Origin: a bacterium UBA2219
GTDB taxonomy: Bacteria > Desulfobacterota > Deferrimicrobia > Deferrimicrobiales > Deferrimicrobiaceae
NCBI GenBank assembly: GCA_002327765.1
Contig: DCUH01000072.1
Span: forward strand, 1-40,838
Length of the DNA: 40,838 nucleotides
Reading direction: 5' to 3'
A program made the translations under genes and the position numbers. The number at the start of each line of letters is the position of its first letter. The first letter of the stretch is position 1. The notes below the pieces were generated by a model that was not told where the DNA came from, searched no databases, and saw only the letters and a list, made by a program, of their open reading frames with translations. Shown here in pieces: positions 24,055 to 31,401 of this stretch.

Positions 24055-25399
24055 GCGGTTCGAGGTCGTCCTGCGGGAAGTGGCGCGGCTGGGGGGGGGC
24101 GAGGCTGAGCTGTACGTCGCGCGCTCCCGCGCACGCGGCTACGAGGCGCGCGAGGGGCGGCTCGACACGATCGCCTTCTCCGACACCCTGGCGCTGGGAT
24201 TGCGACTGTTCCGCGGCGACCGGATGGGGTTCTCCTACGGCTTCGCGGGCGACGACGCCGACCTGGCCCGGATGACGCGGGAAGCAGCGTTCTGCCTGGA
24301 ATCCTCCGACCCCGACGAAGCGTACGGCCTGCCCGACACCGGCCCCCTTGCCGGCGACGCGTTTTCCGGGGCGCCCGGCCCCGCGCTCTGCGATCCCGCG
24401 TGGGAATCCGTCGCCGAGGAGGAGAAGGGCGAGTTCGCCCGGTCGCTCGAGGCCGCCGTGCTGGCGCGCGACCCGCGGATGAAGCGCGTGCGGACGGCCG
24501 CCCTGCGGGACGCTGTGGCCGAGGTGTCGCTCCGGAACAGCCGCGGCGTTTCGCTCGAGCGGCGCGAGACCCGCTGCTTCGCCCACGTGGAGACGGTGGC
24601 CGAGGACGGCGGGGAAGGGCAGACCGGGTACGGCTTCGGGTTTGCCCGGTCCCTCCGGGGGCTTTCCGCCGCGGCGATATCCGCCGAGGGGGCGGACCGG
24701 GCGCTGCGCATGCTCGGCGCGGCGCGGCCGAAGACCGGCGCGTACCGCATGGTGATCGAGAACGGCGCGGCGGCGGACCTGCTCGACGTTCTCTGCCCGT
24801 CTTTCCTCGCGCCCCAGGTGGCGAAGGGGAAGTCGATGCTGGCGGGGAAGGTCGGGGCCGCGGTGGCGTCGGGAGCGGTTTCCGTCGCCGACGACCCGCT
24901 CGATCCCCGGGCTTCCGGCGCGGAGCCGTTCGACGGGGAGGGGACCCCCGCGCGGCGCCGGGAGCTGGTGGCGGGCGGCGTGCTGCGCGGCTACCTGGCG
25001 GATGCCTTCTGGGGGCGGAAGATCGGGACCGGGACGACGGGGGCGTGCCGCCGCCCGGGCGCGAAGCAGCCTCCCTCCGTCGGCCCGTCGAACCTGTGCC
25101 TGTCGCCCGGGACCCTTTCCTTCGACGCCCTGCTCGCCGCGGCGGGAGAAGGGATCCTGCTGACGGAATTTCTGGGGATCCACACGGCCGATCCCGTTTC
25201 GGGCGACTTCTCCGTGGGCGCGTCCGGCCTCCGGATCGCGGGCGGGGCCCTGGCGGAGCCGCTGCACGGCTTCGCGGTCTCCGGGAACATCCTCGACCTG
25301 CTAAGGGAAGTGGAGTCGGCGGGAAGCGATTTCCGCTGGTTCGGGAGCACGGGATCCCCCTCCCTTCTCGTGAGCCGCGTCGCGGTGGGGGGGGATTGA
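24044..25399 (+). CDS. pmbA: TldE/PmbA-like metalloprotease-family protein
   Basis: A 451-residue protein of the TldD/PmbA (U62) family. Conserved features are EGRLDTIAFSDTLALGLRLF near the N-terminus, AEVSLRNSRGVSLERRET in the middle, and a C-terminal region with FDGEGTPARRRELVAGGVLRGYLADAFWGRK and GILLTEFLGIHTADPVSGDFSVGASG. The HExxxH zinc motif of TldD is absent, as expected of the TldE subunit, which pairs with TldD in peptide processing. No tldD is in this window. It starts with GTG inside the preceding gene (11-bp overlap), so expression is coupled. Confidence 0.85.
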   Translation: MSDRRFEVVLREVARLGGGEAELYVARSRARGYEAREGRLDTIAFSDTLALGLRLFRGDRMGFSYGFAGDDADLARMTREAAFCLESSDPDEAYGLPDTGPLAGDAFSGAPGPALCDPAWESVAEEEKGEFARSLEAAVLARDPRMKRVRTAALRDAVAEVSLRNSRGVSLERRETRCFAHVETVAEDGGEGQTGYGFGFARSLRGLSAAAISAEGADRALRMLGAARPKTGAYRMVIENGAAADLLDVLCPSFLAPQVAKGKSMLAGKVGAAVASGAVSVADDPLDPRASGAEPFDGEGTPARRRELVAGGVLRGYLADAFWGRKIGTGTTGACRRPGAKQPPSVGPSNLCLSPGTLSFDALLAAAGEGILLTEFLGIHTADPVSGDFSVGASGLRIAGGALAEPLHGFAVSGNILDLLREVESAGSDFRWFGSTGSPSLLVSRVAVGGD

Positions 25400-25406
25400 C
25401 CTTCCG

Positions 25407-26156
25407 ATGAGCGCCCCCCTGTTCATCTTCGACCTCGACAACACGCTCTACCCGCGCGAGCTCACTATCTGGACCATGGTGGACGACCGGATCGAGCTTT
25501 TCGTAAGGGAGCGGCTCGGGACCGACCCGGAGAACGCCCGCCGCATCCGGATGAATTACCTCGCCGACTACGGCTCCACGCTGCAGGGCATGATGCGTCA
25601 CCACGGCGTCCGCCCGGCCGAGTACTTGGAGTACATCCACGACGTCCCGGTTCCCGACCTGGTGCCGGCCCGCCCCGAGCTTTCGGAGATGCTCGACGGG
25701 CTGCCCGGGAGGTGCGTCGTGTTCACCAACGGGTCGCGGGATTACGCCCGGCGCGTCCTCGAGGCGCTGGGAGTGGATGGAAGGATGGAAGGGATTTACG
25801 GGATCGAGTTCATGGAATTCATCGCCAAGCCGTCGCCGTACCCGTACGCGAAGCTGCTGCGGGCCACGGGGACCCGCGCGGAGGATTCCTGTTTCTGCGA
25901 GGACAGCAGGCGGAACCTGCTGCCTGCGCACGAGATGGGGATGTTCACCGTGCTGGTGGGCGGGAAACGGGAGCCCCAGGCGTCCCTCCTCAGGAGGATG
26001 CCGCCGCCTTCGTTCAGGCCGCACGCCGTCATCGACGACGTGTGCGACCTGCCGGGCGTGCTCCACGCCTTCCCGCCGCTGTCCCGCGAGGCGGTCGGTT
26101 CGGCCGGGGGGGCGCGCCAGGCGGCGTTGCCCCATCAGACAGGAGGAAAGGAATGA
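25407..26156 (+). CDS. HAD-superfamily hydrolase, pyrimidine 5'-nucleotidase (YjjG/SDT1)-like
   Basis: A 249-residue HAD-IA phosphatase. Motif I is FDLDNTLYP (nucleophile D9, acid D11), motif II is VVFTNGSRDYARRVL, motif III includes the Lys of FIAKPSPYPY, and motif IV is CFCEDSRRNLLPAHEMGM. The DLDNTLY start and the EDS..N form of motif IV match SDT1-like 5'-nucleotidases, so nucleoside monophosphates are probable substrates. The C-terminal 25 residues are Ala/Gly-rich and outside the fold. Its stop overlaps the rng start by 4 bp, and the rng ribosome site lies within this tail. Confidence 0.85.
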   Translation: MSAPLFIFDLDNTLYPRELTIWTMVDDRIELFVRERLGTDPENARRIRMNYLADYGSTLQGMMRHHGVRPAEYLEYIHDVPVPDLVPARPELSEMLDGLPGRCVVFTNGSRDYARRVLEALGVDGRMEGIYGIEFMEFIAKPSPYPYAKLLRATGTRAEDSCFCEDSRRNLLPAHEMGMFTVLVGGKREPQASLLRRMPPPSFRPHAVIDDVCDLPGVLHAFPPLSREAVGSAGGARQAALPHQTGGKE

Positions 26157-28459
26157 CGGAAGGGGAAGGCAAGCGCAGGTATTGGAGACGCGGAAAGAAG
26201 AAAAAGGCGGCCGCCCCGGAAGGCGGGGGCGCGGCGGCGGAAGCGCAGCCCGCCGCGGAGGGGGTCGGGGAGCGGGAGGATGGCGGGGCCCAGGAAGACC
26301 CGGAAGGGAGGTCCCCCCAGGGCGGGTACGAACCCCCGGCCGCGGCGTCCGCCGCGGAAGGCGGTCCGGAAGGGGCCGGGGATGCGGCGTCCGCCGCGGA
26401 CGCCGGCGCCGGCGCCGAATCCGCCGTCCAGAAGAAGCCCCGCCGCCGCAGCCGAAGGCGCAGGAAGCCTTCCGAGGGCGCGGCGCCCCGGGCGGACGAC
26501 GCGGTTGCGGCGCCTCCAGGCGCCGACGTTCCCTATGTGTCGCCCGCAGACGAGGTCGAGGAGCCGGAGACGCCGGCCCGTCACCTCAAGGGGGCGCGCG
26601 TCGCGGCGCCTTCCCGAGGGCCCGAAGCCCTGCCCGTGGAAGAGGGCGATGCCGGCGAGCAGCCGTCGGCTGCGCCGCAGCAGGGCGCGCCGCCGCAGGG
26701 AGAGCCGGGGAAGAAACGGCGCCGCCGTCGCCGCCGCAGGAGGGGGAAGGGCGGCGCCCAGGGGGAGGCCGGGCCGCAAGGCGCGTCCGCGGGAGCCGCC
26801 GCTCCCGGTGCCGGCGAGGAGGACTTCGAGGAGGCGGAGGCGTACGACGTCCACGCGGCCGGCCTCACCGACTTCGAGGAGCCGGAAGAGCCCGTACGGC
26901 ATGGCGGGGAGGGCGAGGAGGAGGAAACGGAGGAAGAGGAGGGGACCGGCCCCCGGAAGGTGATGCTGATCGACGGCTTGCACCCGGAGGAGAACCGGGT
27001 GGCGATCGTCGCCGAGGGCTTCCTCGACTACTACGAGGTCGAGAACCAGCGCAAGAAGGCGTTCAAGGGGAACATCTACAAGGGGAAGGTGGTCAACATC
27101 GCCCCCGCGATCGAGGCGGCGTTCGTCGAGTTCGGCGGCGGCCGCCACGGCTTCCTGCCGCTGAACGAATACTGCGCGGGCGCGCTGATGGAACATCTCG
27201 GCACGTGGAACGAGGGGGACAAGCGCCCCCCGCTGCGTTCCGGCATGGAGCTCCTCGTCCAGGTGACGAAGGAGGAGTCCACCATCAAGGGCGCCGCCCT
27301 CACCTCCTACATCAGCATCGCCGGCCGGTACATGGTGATGATGCTAGGGATGAAGCGGTACGGCATCTCCAAGAAGATCACGGGGGAGAAGGAGCGCGAG
27401 CGGATCCGCAAGCACATGGAGAAGCTGGAGTACCCCGAGCACCTCGGCTTCATCGTCCGTACGGTGGGCGCGGCGCGGCCCCTGAAGGACCTCAAGGCCG
27501 ACCTGCAGAACCTCCTGAAGCTCTGGGACCGCACGGTGGCCGGCGCGCGGGCGAACAAGGCCCCGGCGCTGCTCTACGAGGAGCAGGACATCGTCATCCG
27601 CACGCTGCGGGACAACTATTCCGCGGACGTCGCGGAGGTCATGATGAATTCGGAGGCGGCCTTCCGCAAGGCGGAGGCCTTCTTCGACGTGTACTACCCG
27701 AAGCAGAAGGGGAAGCTGAAGCTGTACCGGCAGAAGCGCCCCCTCTTCGCGCGGTTCAACCTCGAGGAGCAGGTCGACCGGGTGACCGCCCGCAAGGTGC
27801 CGCTGCCCTCCGGCGGCCACATCTGCATCGACCACACCGAGGCGATCTGGACCATCGACGTCAACTCCGGGCGCTCCTCCAAGGACCGCGACATCGAGGA
27901 CACCGCCTACCGCACGAACAAGGAGGCGGCGGCCGAGGTGACCCGCCAGATGCGGCTGCGCGACATCGGCGGCCTCATCGTCGTGGATTTCATCGACATG
28001 GAAAGCAAGACCCACAACAAGGACATCGACCGGATCCTCAAGGAGGGGCTGAAGAAAGACAAGGCGAAGAGCGACGTCACCTCCCTGGGCAAGTTCGGGC
28101 TGGTCGCCATGAGCCGCCAGCGGATGGGGACTTCCTTCTACGACGTCCTGCAGAAGCCGTGCGAGGTGTGCAGCGGGCTGGGCGTGGTCCCCACCCGCGA
28201 CGCCTCCGTCGTCCGGCTCTTCCGCAAGTTGCACGACGAGCTGTCGAAGGACGGAAAGGATGGGACGAAGGACGTCGCCGTGCGCGTGGCGCCGGGGCTG
28301 CTCGAGACGCTGATCAACCAGAAGCGGGACGAGATCTCCCGCATCGAGCGGATGTGCGGCGGCAAGGTGACGATTCAGGCCGACCCGGCGCTTCCGCCGT
28401 CGGGGTTCGCATTCGGCCCTCCCGCCAATGGAGGGAAAACCGCAGAACCGGGACGTTGA
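26153..28459 (+). CDS. rng: Ribonuclease E/G family endoribonuclease with a long N-terminal extension
   Basis: A 768-residue Rne/Rng nuclease. Residues 1-268 are low-complexity: Arg/Lys clusters (RRGKKKKAAA; KPRRRSRRRRKPS; KKRRRRRRRRRGKGG) alternate with acidic and Ala/Pro/Gly stretches. The catalytic part starts near K269 with an S1 domain (AFKGNIYKGKVVNI), then the DNase I-like core with Mg2+ ligands D569 (WTIDVNSG) and D612 (VVDFIDM), and a zinc-link C670-x2-C673. E. coli RNase E carries its disordered part at the C-terminus, so the architecture is reversed. A strong AGGAGGAAAGGA precedes the ATG. The last codons and stop come from a 48-bp repeat, so the original C-terminus may have changed. 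Confidence 0.93.
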   Translation: MTEGEGKRRYWRRGKKKKAAAPEGGGAAAEAQPAAEGVGEREDGGAQEDPEGRSPQGGYEPPAAASAAEGGPEGAGDAASAADAGAGAESAVQKKPRRRSRRRRKPSEGAAPRADDAVAAPPGADVPYVSPADEVEEPETPARHLKGARVAAPSRGPEALPVEEGDAGEQPSAAPQQGAPPQGEPGKKRRRRRRRRRGKGGAQGEAGPQGASAGAAAPGAGEEDFEEAEAYDVHAAGLTDFEEPEEPVRHGGEGEEEETEEEEGTGPRKVMLIDGLHPEENRVAIVAEGFLDYYEVENQRKKAFKGNIYKGKVVNIAPAIEAAFVEFGGGRHGFLPLNEYCAGALMEHLGTWNEGDKRPPLRSGMELLVQVTKEESTIKGAALTSYISIAGRYMVMMLGMKRYGISKKITGEKERERIRKHMEKLEYPEHLGFIVRTVGAARPLKDLKADLQNLLKLWDRTVAGARANKAPALLYEEQDIVIRTLRDNYSADVAEVMMNSEAAFRKAEAFFDVYYPKQKGKLKLYRQKRPLFARFNLEEQVDRVTARKVPLPSGGHICIDHTEAIWTIDVNSGRSSKDRDIEDTAYRTNKEAAAEVTRQMRLRDIGGLIVVDFIDMESKTHNKDIDRILKEGLKKDKAKSDVTSLGKFGLVAMSRQRMGTSFYDVLQKPCEVCSGLGVVPTRDASVVRLFRKLHDELSKDGKDGTKDVAVRVAPGLLETLINQKRDEISRIERMCGGKVTIQADPALPPSGFAFGPPANGGKTAEPGR

Positions 28460-28490
28460 TGAGTTCTCCGCCAGTCCGGGGACAGAGATG
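28443..28490 (+). repeat. 48-bp interspersed element, copy 1 (direct)
   Basis: The element begins CAGAACCGGGACGTT and continues to CTCCGCCA (31 identical bases), has 5 variable bases (GTCCG here), and ends GGGACAGAGATG (12 identical bases). It supplies the last residues and the TGA stop (28457-28459) of the RNase E/G gene. Identity with copy 2 extends 2-3 bp upstream and 1 bp downstream. Within it, GGGACGTTGATG and GGGACAGAGATG are an imperfect internal direct repeat (9 of 12), and AGAAC/GTTCT can pair. Confidence 0.95.
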
Positions 28491-28539
28491 CAGACCCCGG
28501 ACTGGCTGACGATATGGGGTCGCAATACGGAGGGGTAGA

Positions 28540-29007
28540 ATGACCGGCTCCGACGCCGAACCTGGACCGGACGCTTCCGGTTTCCGAAAGATAGCGAGGC
28601 GCTATTTCCGTGCCGCGCTTATCTACCTCTCGCTGGGCGCCGTCCTCGGCGCCCTGATGATGTGGTTCGGCAACGACAACCTCCAGTTCCTCCACGGCCA
28701 CATGCTGCTGGTCGGCGCCCTGCTGTTCGGCGGCTATGGAGCGGGATATCGATGGATCGCCGGGCAGGCGGACGCCGCGCCGCCCGCCGGCGCCACCGCG
28801 GACGCGTTTTCGGTCTCCCTCGCCGTCAAGCAGTTCTGGCTGGCAAACATCGGCCTTCCCGGGATGCTGCTCGGCTCCGTATTCCCGGTCGGCTACGGCC
28901 TCGACCGGATCGGCGTCCTGTTCGGGTTCATGGAAGCGGCGGCGGCGGTGATGTTCGGGGTGGTCATCCGCAGAACCGGGACGTTGATGAGTTCTCCGCC
29001 AAAATAG
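28540..29007 (+). CDS. Small four-helix membrane protein of unknown function
   Basis: A 155-residue protein with four hydrophobic segments (about 26-43, 50-70, 98-115, 122-142). Helices 1 and 2 read LIYLSLGAVLGALMMW and LQFLHGHMLLVGALLFGGYGAGYRW. The HGHM placement at the start of helix 2 recalls small heme-copper-oxidase-subunit-I-like proteins, but this is a weak similarity. A GGAGGGG ribosome site precedes the ATG. It lies between copies 1 and 2 of the 48-bp element, and its last 11 residues (RTGTLMSSPPK) and stop are encoded by copy 2, so its natural C-terminus was probably replaced. Confidence 0.75.
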   Translation: MTGSDAEPGPDASGFRKIARRYFRAALIYLSLGAVLGALMMWFGNDNLQFLHGHMLLVGALLFGGYGAGYRWIAGQADAAPPAGATADAFSVSLAVKQFWLANIGLPGMLLGSVFPVGYGLDRIGVLFGFMEAAAAVMFGVVIRRTGTLMSSPPK

Positions 29008-29018
29008 GGACAGAGATG
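28971..29018 (+). repeat. 48-bp interspersed element, copy 2 (direct)
   Basis: Identical to copy 1 except for the five variable bases, AAATA here. It encodes the C-terminus of the small membrane protein, and the variable bases create its TAG stop (29005-29007). The reading frame used differs from that in copies 1 and 3. Confidence 0.95.
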
Positions 29019-29035
29019 CGGCGCCGCGGCGCCGC
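29018..29035. terminator. Perfect 18-bp GC palindrome between the membrane protein and lpxH
   Basis: GCGGCGCCGCGGCGCCGC is fully self-complementary and sits 3 bp beyond the lpxH stop and directly after copy 2 of the 48-bp element. It could form a hairpin terminating both converging transcripts, though there is no T-run, or be part of the mobile repeat. Confidence 0.4.
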
Positions 29036-29037
29036 GT

Positions 29038-29844
29038 CTACGGCTGCGGGATGAGCGGCTCCCCCGGCCGGAACACCCGGAACCCGTACGCGGCGTCGGC
29101 CGCGATGTAGAAATACCGGTACGCTTCCTTCCACGACGGCAGCACCGCCAGGACCCCGGCCGGGGAGGCCATCTCTGTCCCCGAATTGGCGGAGAACTCA
29201 TCAACGTCCCGGTTCTGGCGTTCCTGATGAAAATGCCCCAGCACGATGAAGTCTGTTCCGGCGGCGAAGAGCGCGGCCGCGTAGCTGCGGCAGTCCGCCT
29301 CGGGGAACGATTCCTTGTGGCGGCGGTTGTATCGCTTGAGCTTTCGCTCGACCCGGTCGGCCAGCGGCAGGAAGAAGCCGGCGGGCAGCTGCGCGACCAG
29401 CCGGTTGGCCAGCCGGTTCTTCGAGAGCCCTTTCCAGAAGCGGTAGGGCAGGTCCGCCCGGTTCACGGTATCCCCATGGGAGAGGTGCACCCGCTTCCCC
29501 GCGACCGCGACCCGCAGGTCCCCCTCGGCGACGAAGTCGCACGTGGTCCCCTCGTGCTCCTCCTTCAGGTAGAAGTCCCGGTTCCCCTCGACGTAGACCA
29601 GGCGCAGCCCCTTTCGCCGCAGCTCGCGCAGCCGGTCGATGATCAACCGCTGGAACGGGAAGGTCAGCCCCGGGCTGCCGAACCACAGGTCGAACATGTC
29701 GCCGAGGAGGAACATCGGGACACGCTGGGCCGCCGCGGCTTCCGCCATCGAAAGGAAGGTGCGGCTGTGGACGTCGTCCTGGTTCAGGTGACCGTCCGCG
29801 AGGAAGATCGCCCGGTCCAGCTGGATCGGGAAGGTGTCTCTCAT
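29038..29844 (-). CDS. lpxH: UDP-2,3-diacylglucosamine diphosphatase, LpxH-type, with an in-frame repeat insertion
   Basis: A 268-residue calcineurin-like phosphoesterase. Metal motifs are LADGHL (D17, H19), GDMFDLWFG (D49), GNRDFYL (GNRD is the LpxH form), LSHGD and VLGHFHQE. It would convert UDP-2,3-diacylglucosamine to lipid X in lipid A synthesis at the inner membrane. Residues 210-225 (QNRDVDEFSANSGTEM) are exactly the 48-bp element and follow the GHFH motif; family members have no such segment there, so it is an in-frame insertion. The ATG at 29844 is used; a TTG 12 bp upstream is possible. Neither has a strong ribosome site. The protein may still be active, since all motifs are intact. 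Confidence 0.85.
   Translation of the reverse strand: MRDTFPIQLDRAIFLADGHLNQDDVHSRTFLSMAEAAAAQRVPMFLLGDMFDLWFGSPGLTFPFQRLIIDRLRELRRKGLRLVYVEGNRDFYLKEEHEGTTCDFVAEGDLRVAVAGKRVHLSHGDTVNRADLPYRFWKGLSKNRLANRLVAQLPAGFFLPLADRVERKLKRYNRRHKESFPEADCRSYAAALFAAGTDFIVLGHFHQERQNRDVDEFSANSGTEMASPAGVLAVLPSWKEAYRYFYIAADAAYGFRVFRPGEPLIPQP
29170..29217 (-). repeat. 48-bp interspersed element, copy 3 (inverted), inside lpxH
   Basis: On the minus strand it matches copies 1 and 2 at all 43 conserved positions; the variable bases are ATTCG. It occupies codons 210-225 of lpxH precisely, beginning at a codon boundary, and lacks a stop in that frame. Confidence 0.95.
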
Positions 29845-29933
29845 GGCGGATACCAAGATAGCACCAGATGGAGGCGGCCGGAATCCGATAGAATCGTACG
29901 GGAGACGGTCGCCATGGCGAAGGGGGGCGGAAG

Positions 29934-31316
29934 ATGGTCGTGGATTCGTTGACGGTGCTCGACAAGTTCACGGGGGAGGCGATCGCGGAGGTACCGAAGG
30001 CCACGAAGGGGACGACGGACCGGGCCATTCAGGCCGCGAAGGAGGCGTTTCCCTCCTGGTCCCGGACGCCTGCCCACAAGCGGGCCGCCATCCTGGAGAA
30101 GACCTCCCGCATCATCGACTCCCGGAAGGAGGAGATCGCCGAAACGATCTGCCGGGAGGCAGGGAAGGCGTGGAGGCACGCGGTCGCCGAGGCGGCGCGC
30201 TCGGTCGAGACGTTCCGGTTTTCCGCCGAGGAGGCCCGGCGCATCCACGGGGAGACCGTCCCGATGGACGCCAGCCCGGCCGGGGAAGGGCGCTTCGGCT
30301 TCTGGATGCGCTGCCCCCTGGGCGTGGTCGCCGCCGTCTCCCCGTTCAACTTCCCGCTGAACCTGGTCGCGCACAAGGTGGGGCCTGCGCTCGCGGCGGG
30401 GAACACGGTGGTGCTCAAGCCCGCCTCCGCCACGCCGCTCTCGGCCATCAAGCTCGCGGGGTATCTCGACGAGGCGGGGCTGCCGCCCGGCGTCCTGCAC
30501 GTCCTCGTGGGGTCCGGCGGCACGGTGGGGGAGTGGCTGACGACGGACCCGCGGGTTTCCAAGATCTCCTTCACCGGCTCCGCGGCGGTCGGGGAGGAGA
30601 TCCTCCGGAAGGCGGGGATGAAGAGGGTGACGATGGAGCTCGGCAACAACTCGGGGGTGATCGTCGAGCCGGACGCGGACCTCTCGCTGGCGATCCCCCG
30701 GTGCGTGACGAGCGCCTTCGCCAACGCCGGCCAGGTGTGCATCTCCCTGCAGCGGCTCTTCGTCCACGAGGCGATCGCGAAGGAGTTTACGGATCGGTTC
30801 GTCGAGGCGGCGTCGCGCCTGAAGGTGGGGAACCCGCTCGACCCCGAATGCGACGTGGGCCCGATGATCGATCCCAAGGAGGCGGAGCGCGCGCAGGAGT
30901 GGGTGCGGGAGGCGGTCGGTCAGGGAGCGAGGCTGCTCCTCGGCGGCGGGCGCGAGGGGGCCCTCATGCAGCCGACGGTGCTGGCCGACGCACGGCCGGA
31001 GATGAAGGTGATGTGCCGGGAGGCGTTCGCCCCGCTGGTGGCGATCCGCGAGTACAAGGACTTCGAGGACGCGGTCGCGATGGTCGAGGACACGCCGTAC
31101 GGGCTGCAGGCGGGGATCTTCACCAACGACATCCGCAAGGCGATGCGGGCGGTGGACCGGATCGACGCGGGCGGCGTCATGATCAACGACACCTCGATGT
31201 TCCGCGTCGACCACATGCCCTACGGCGGGAACAAGATGTCGGGCATGGGGCGCGAGGGGGTGCGCTTCGCCTGCGAGGAGATGACTTCCATCAAGATGGT
31301 GGTCATCCGGCCGTAG
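29934..31316 (+). CDS. NAD(P)-dependent aldehyde dehydrogenase
   Basis: A 460-residue ALDH-superfamily enzyme. The catalytic Cys is C269 (NAGQVCISLQR) and the general base is E235 (TMELGNNSG). The cofactor region includes VSPFNFPLN, LKPASATPLSA and FTGSAAVGEEI. The C-terminal motif is MPYGGNKMSGMGREG. The sequence resembles the branch containing lactaldehyde, glyceraldehyde-3-phosphate (GapN-like) and succinate-semialdehyde dehydrogenases, so the substrate is not settled. It lies upstream of the 2-oxoacid dehydrogenase genes but is separated by 85 bp with its own possible promoter, so co-regulation is uncertain. It is divergent from lpxH. Confidence 0.92.
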   Translation: MVVDSLTVLDKFTGEAIAEVPKATKGTTDRAIQAAKEAFPSWSRTPAHKRAAILEKTSRIIDSRKEEIAETICREAGKAWRHAVAEAARSVETFRFSAEEARRIHGETVPMDASPAGEGRFGFWMRCPLGVVAAVSPFNFPLNLVAHKVGPALAAGNTVVLKPASATPLSAIKLAGYLDEAGLPPGVLHVLVGSGGTVGEWLTTDPRVSKISFTGSAAVGEEILRKAGMKRVTMELGNNSGVIVEPDADLSLAIPRCVTSAFANAGQVCISLQRLFVHEAIAKEFTDRFVEAASRLKVGNPLDPECDVGPMIDPKEAERAQEWVREAVGQGARLLLGGGREGALMQPTVLADARPEMKVMCREAFAPLVAIREYKDFEDAVAMVEDTPYGLQAGIFTNDIRKAMRAVDRIDAGGVMINDTSMFRVDHMPYGGNKMSGMGREGVRFACEEMTSIKMVVIRP

Positions 31317-31343
31317 CGGATTCGCCGGGGTGATGTAAAATCG

Positions 31344-31349
31344 TACAAT
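31344..31349 (+). promoter_or_regulatory. Possible -10 box of the 2-oxoacid dehydrogenase operon
   Basis: TACAAT occurs in the locally AT-rich stretch GATGTAAAATCGTACAAT, 53 bp before lpdA. The -35 candidate 17 bp upstream (TTCGCC) is poor. The lpdA ribosome site AAGGAGG is strong. Confidence 0.35.
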
Positions 31350-31401
31350 CGTTCCTGGTCGCATCAGGGGTGGGTTCCCGGAAAAGGAATAAGGAGGACG
31401 G

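Noticed and set aside
26135..27196. Minus-strand frame of 353 codons opposite the RNase E/G extension
   Set aside because: Its composition mirrors the repetitive coding strand, and the plus-strand frame runs uninterrupted into the nuclease domain behind a strong ribosome site.
28441..29220. CRISPR array explanation for the three repeats
   Set aside because: Spacings are irregular (480 and 151 bp), one copy is inverted, the copies lie in genes, and no cas genes are present.
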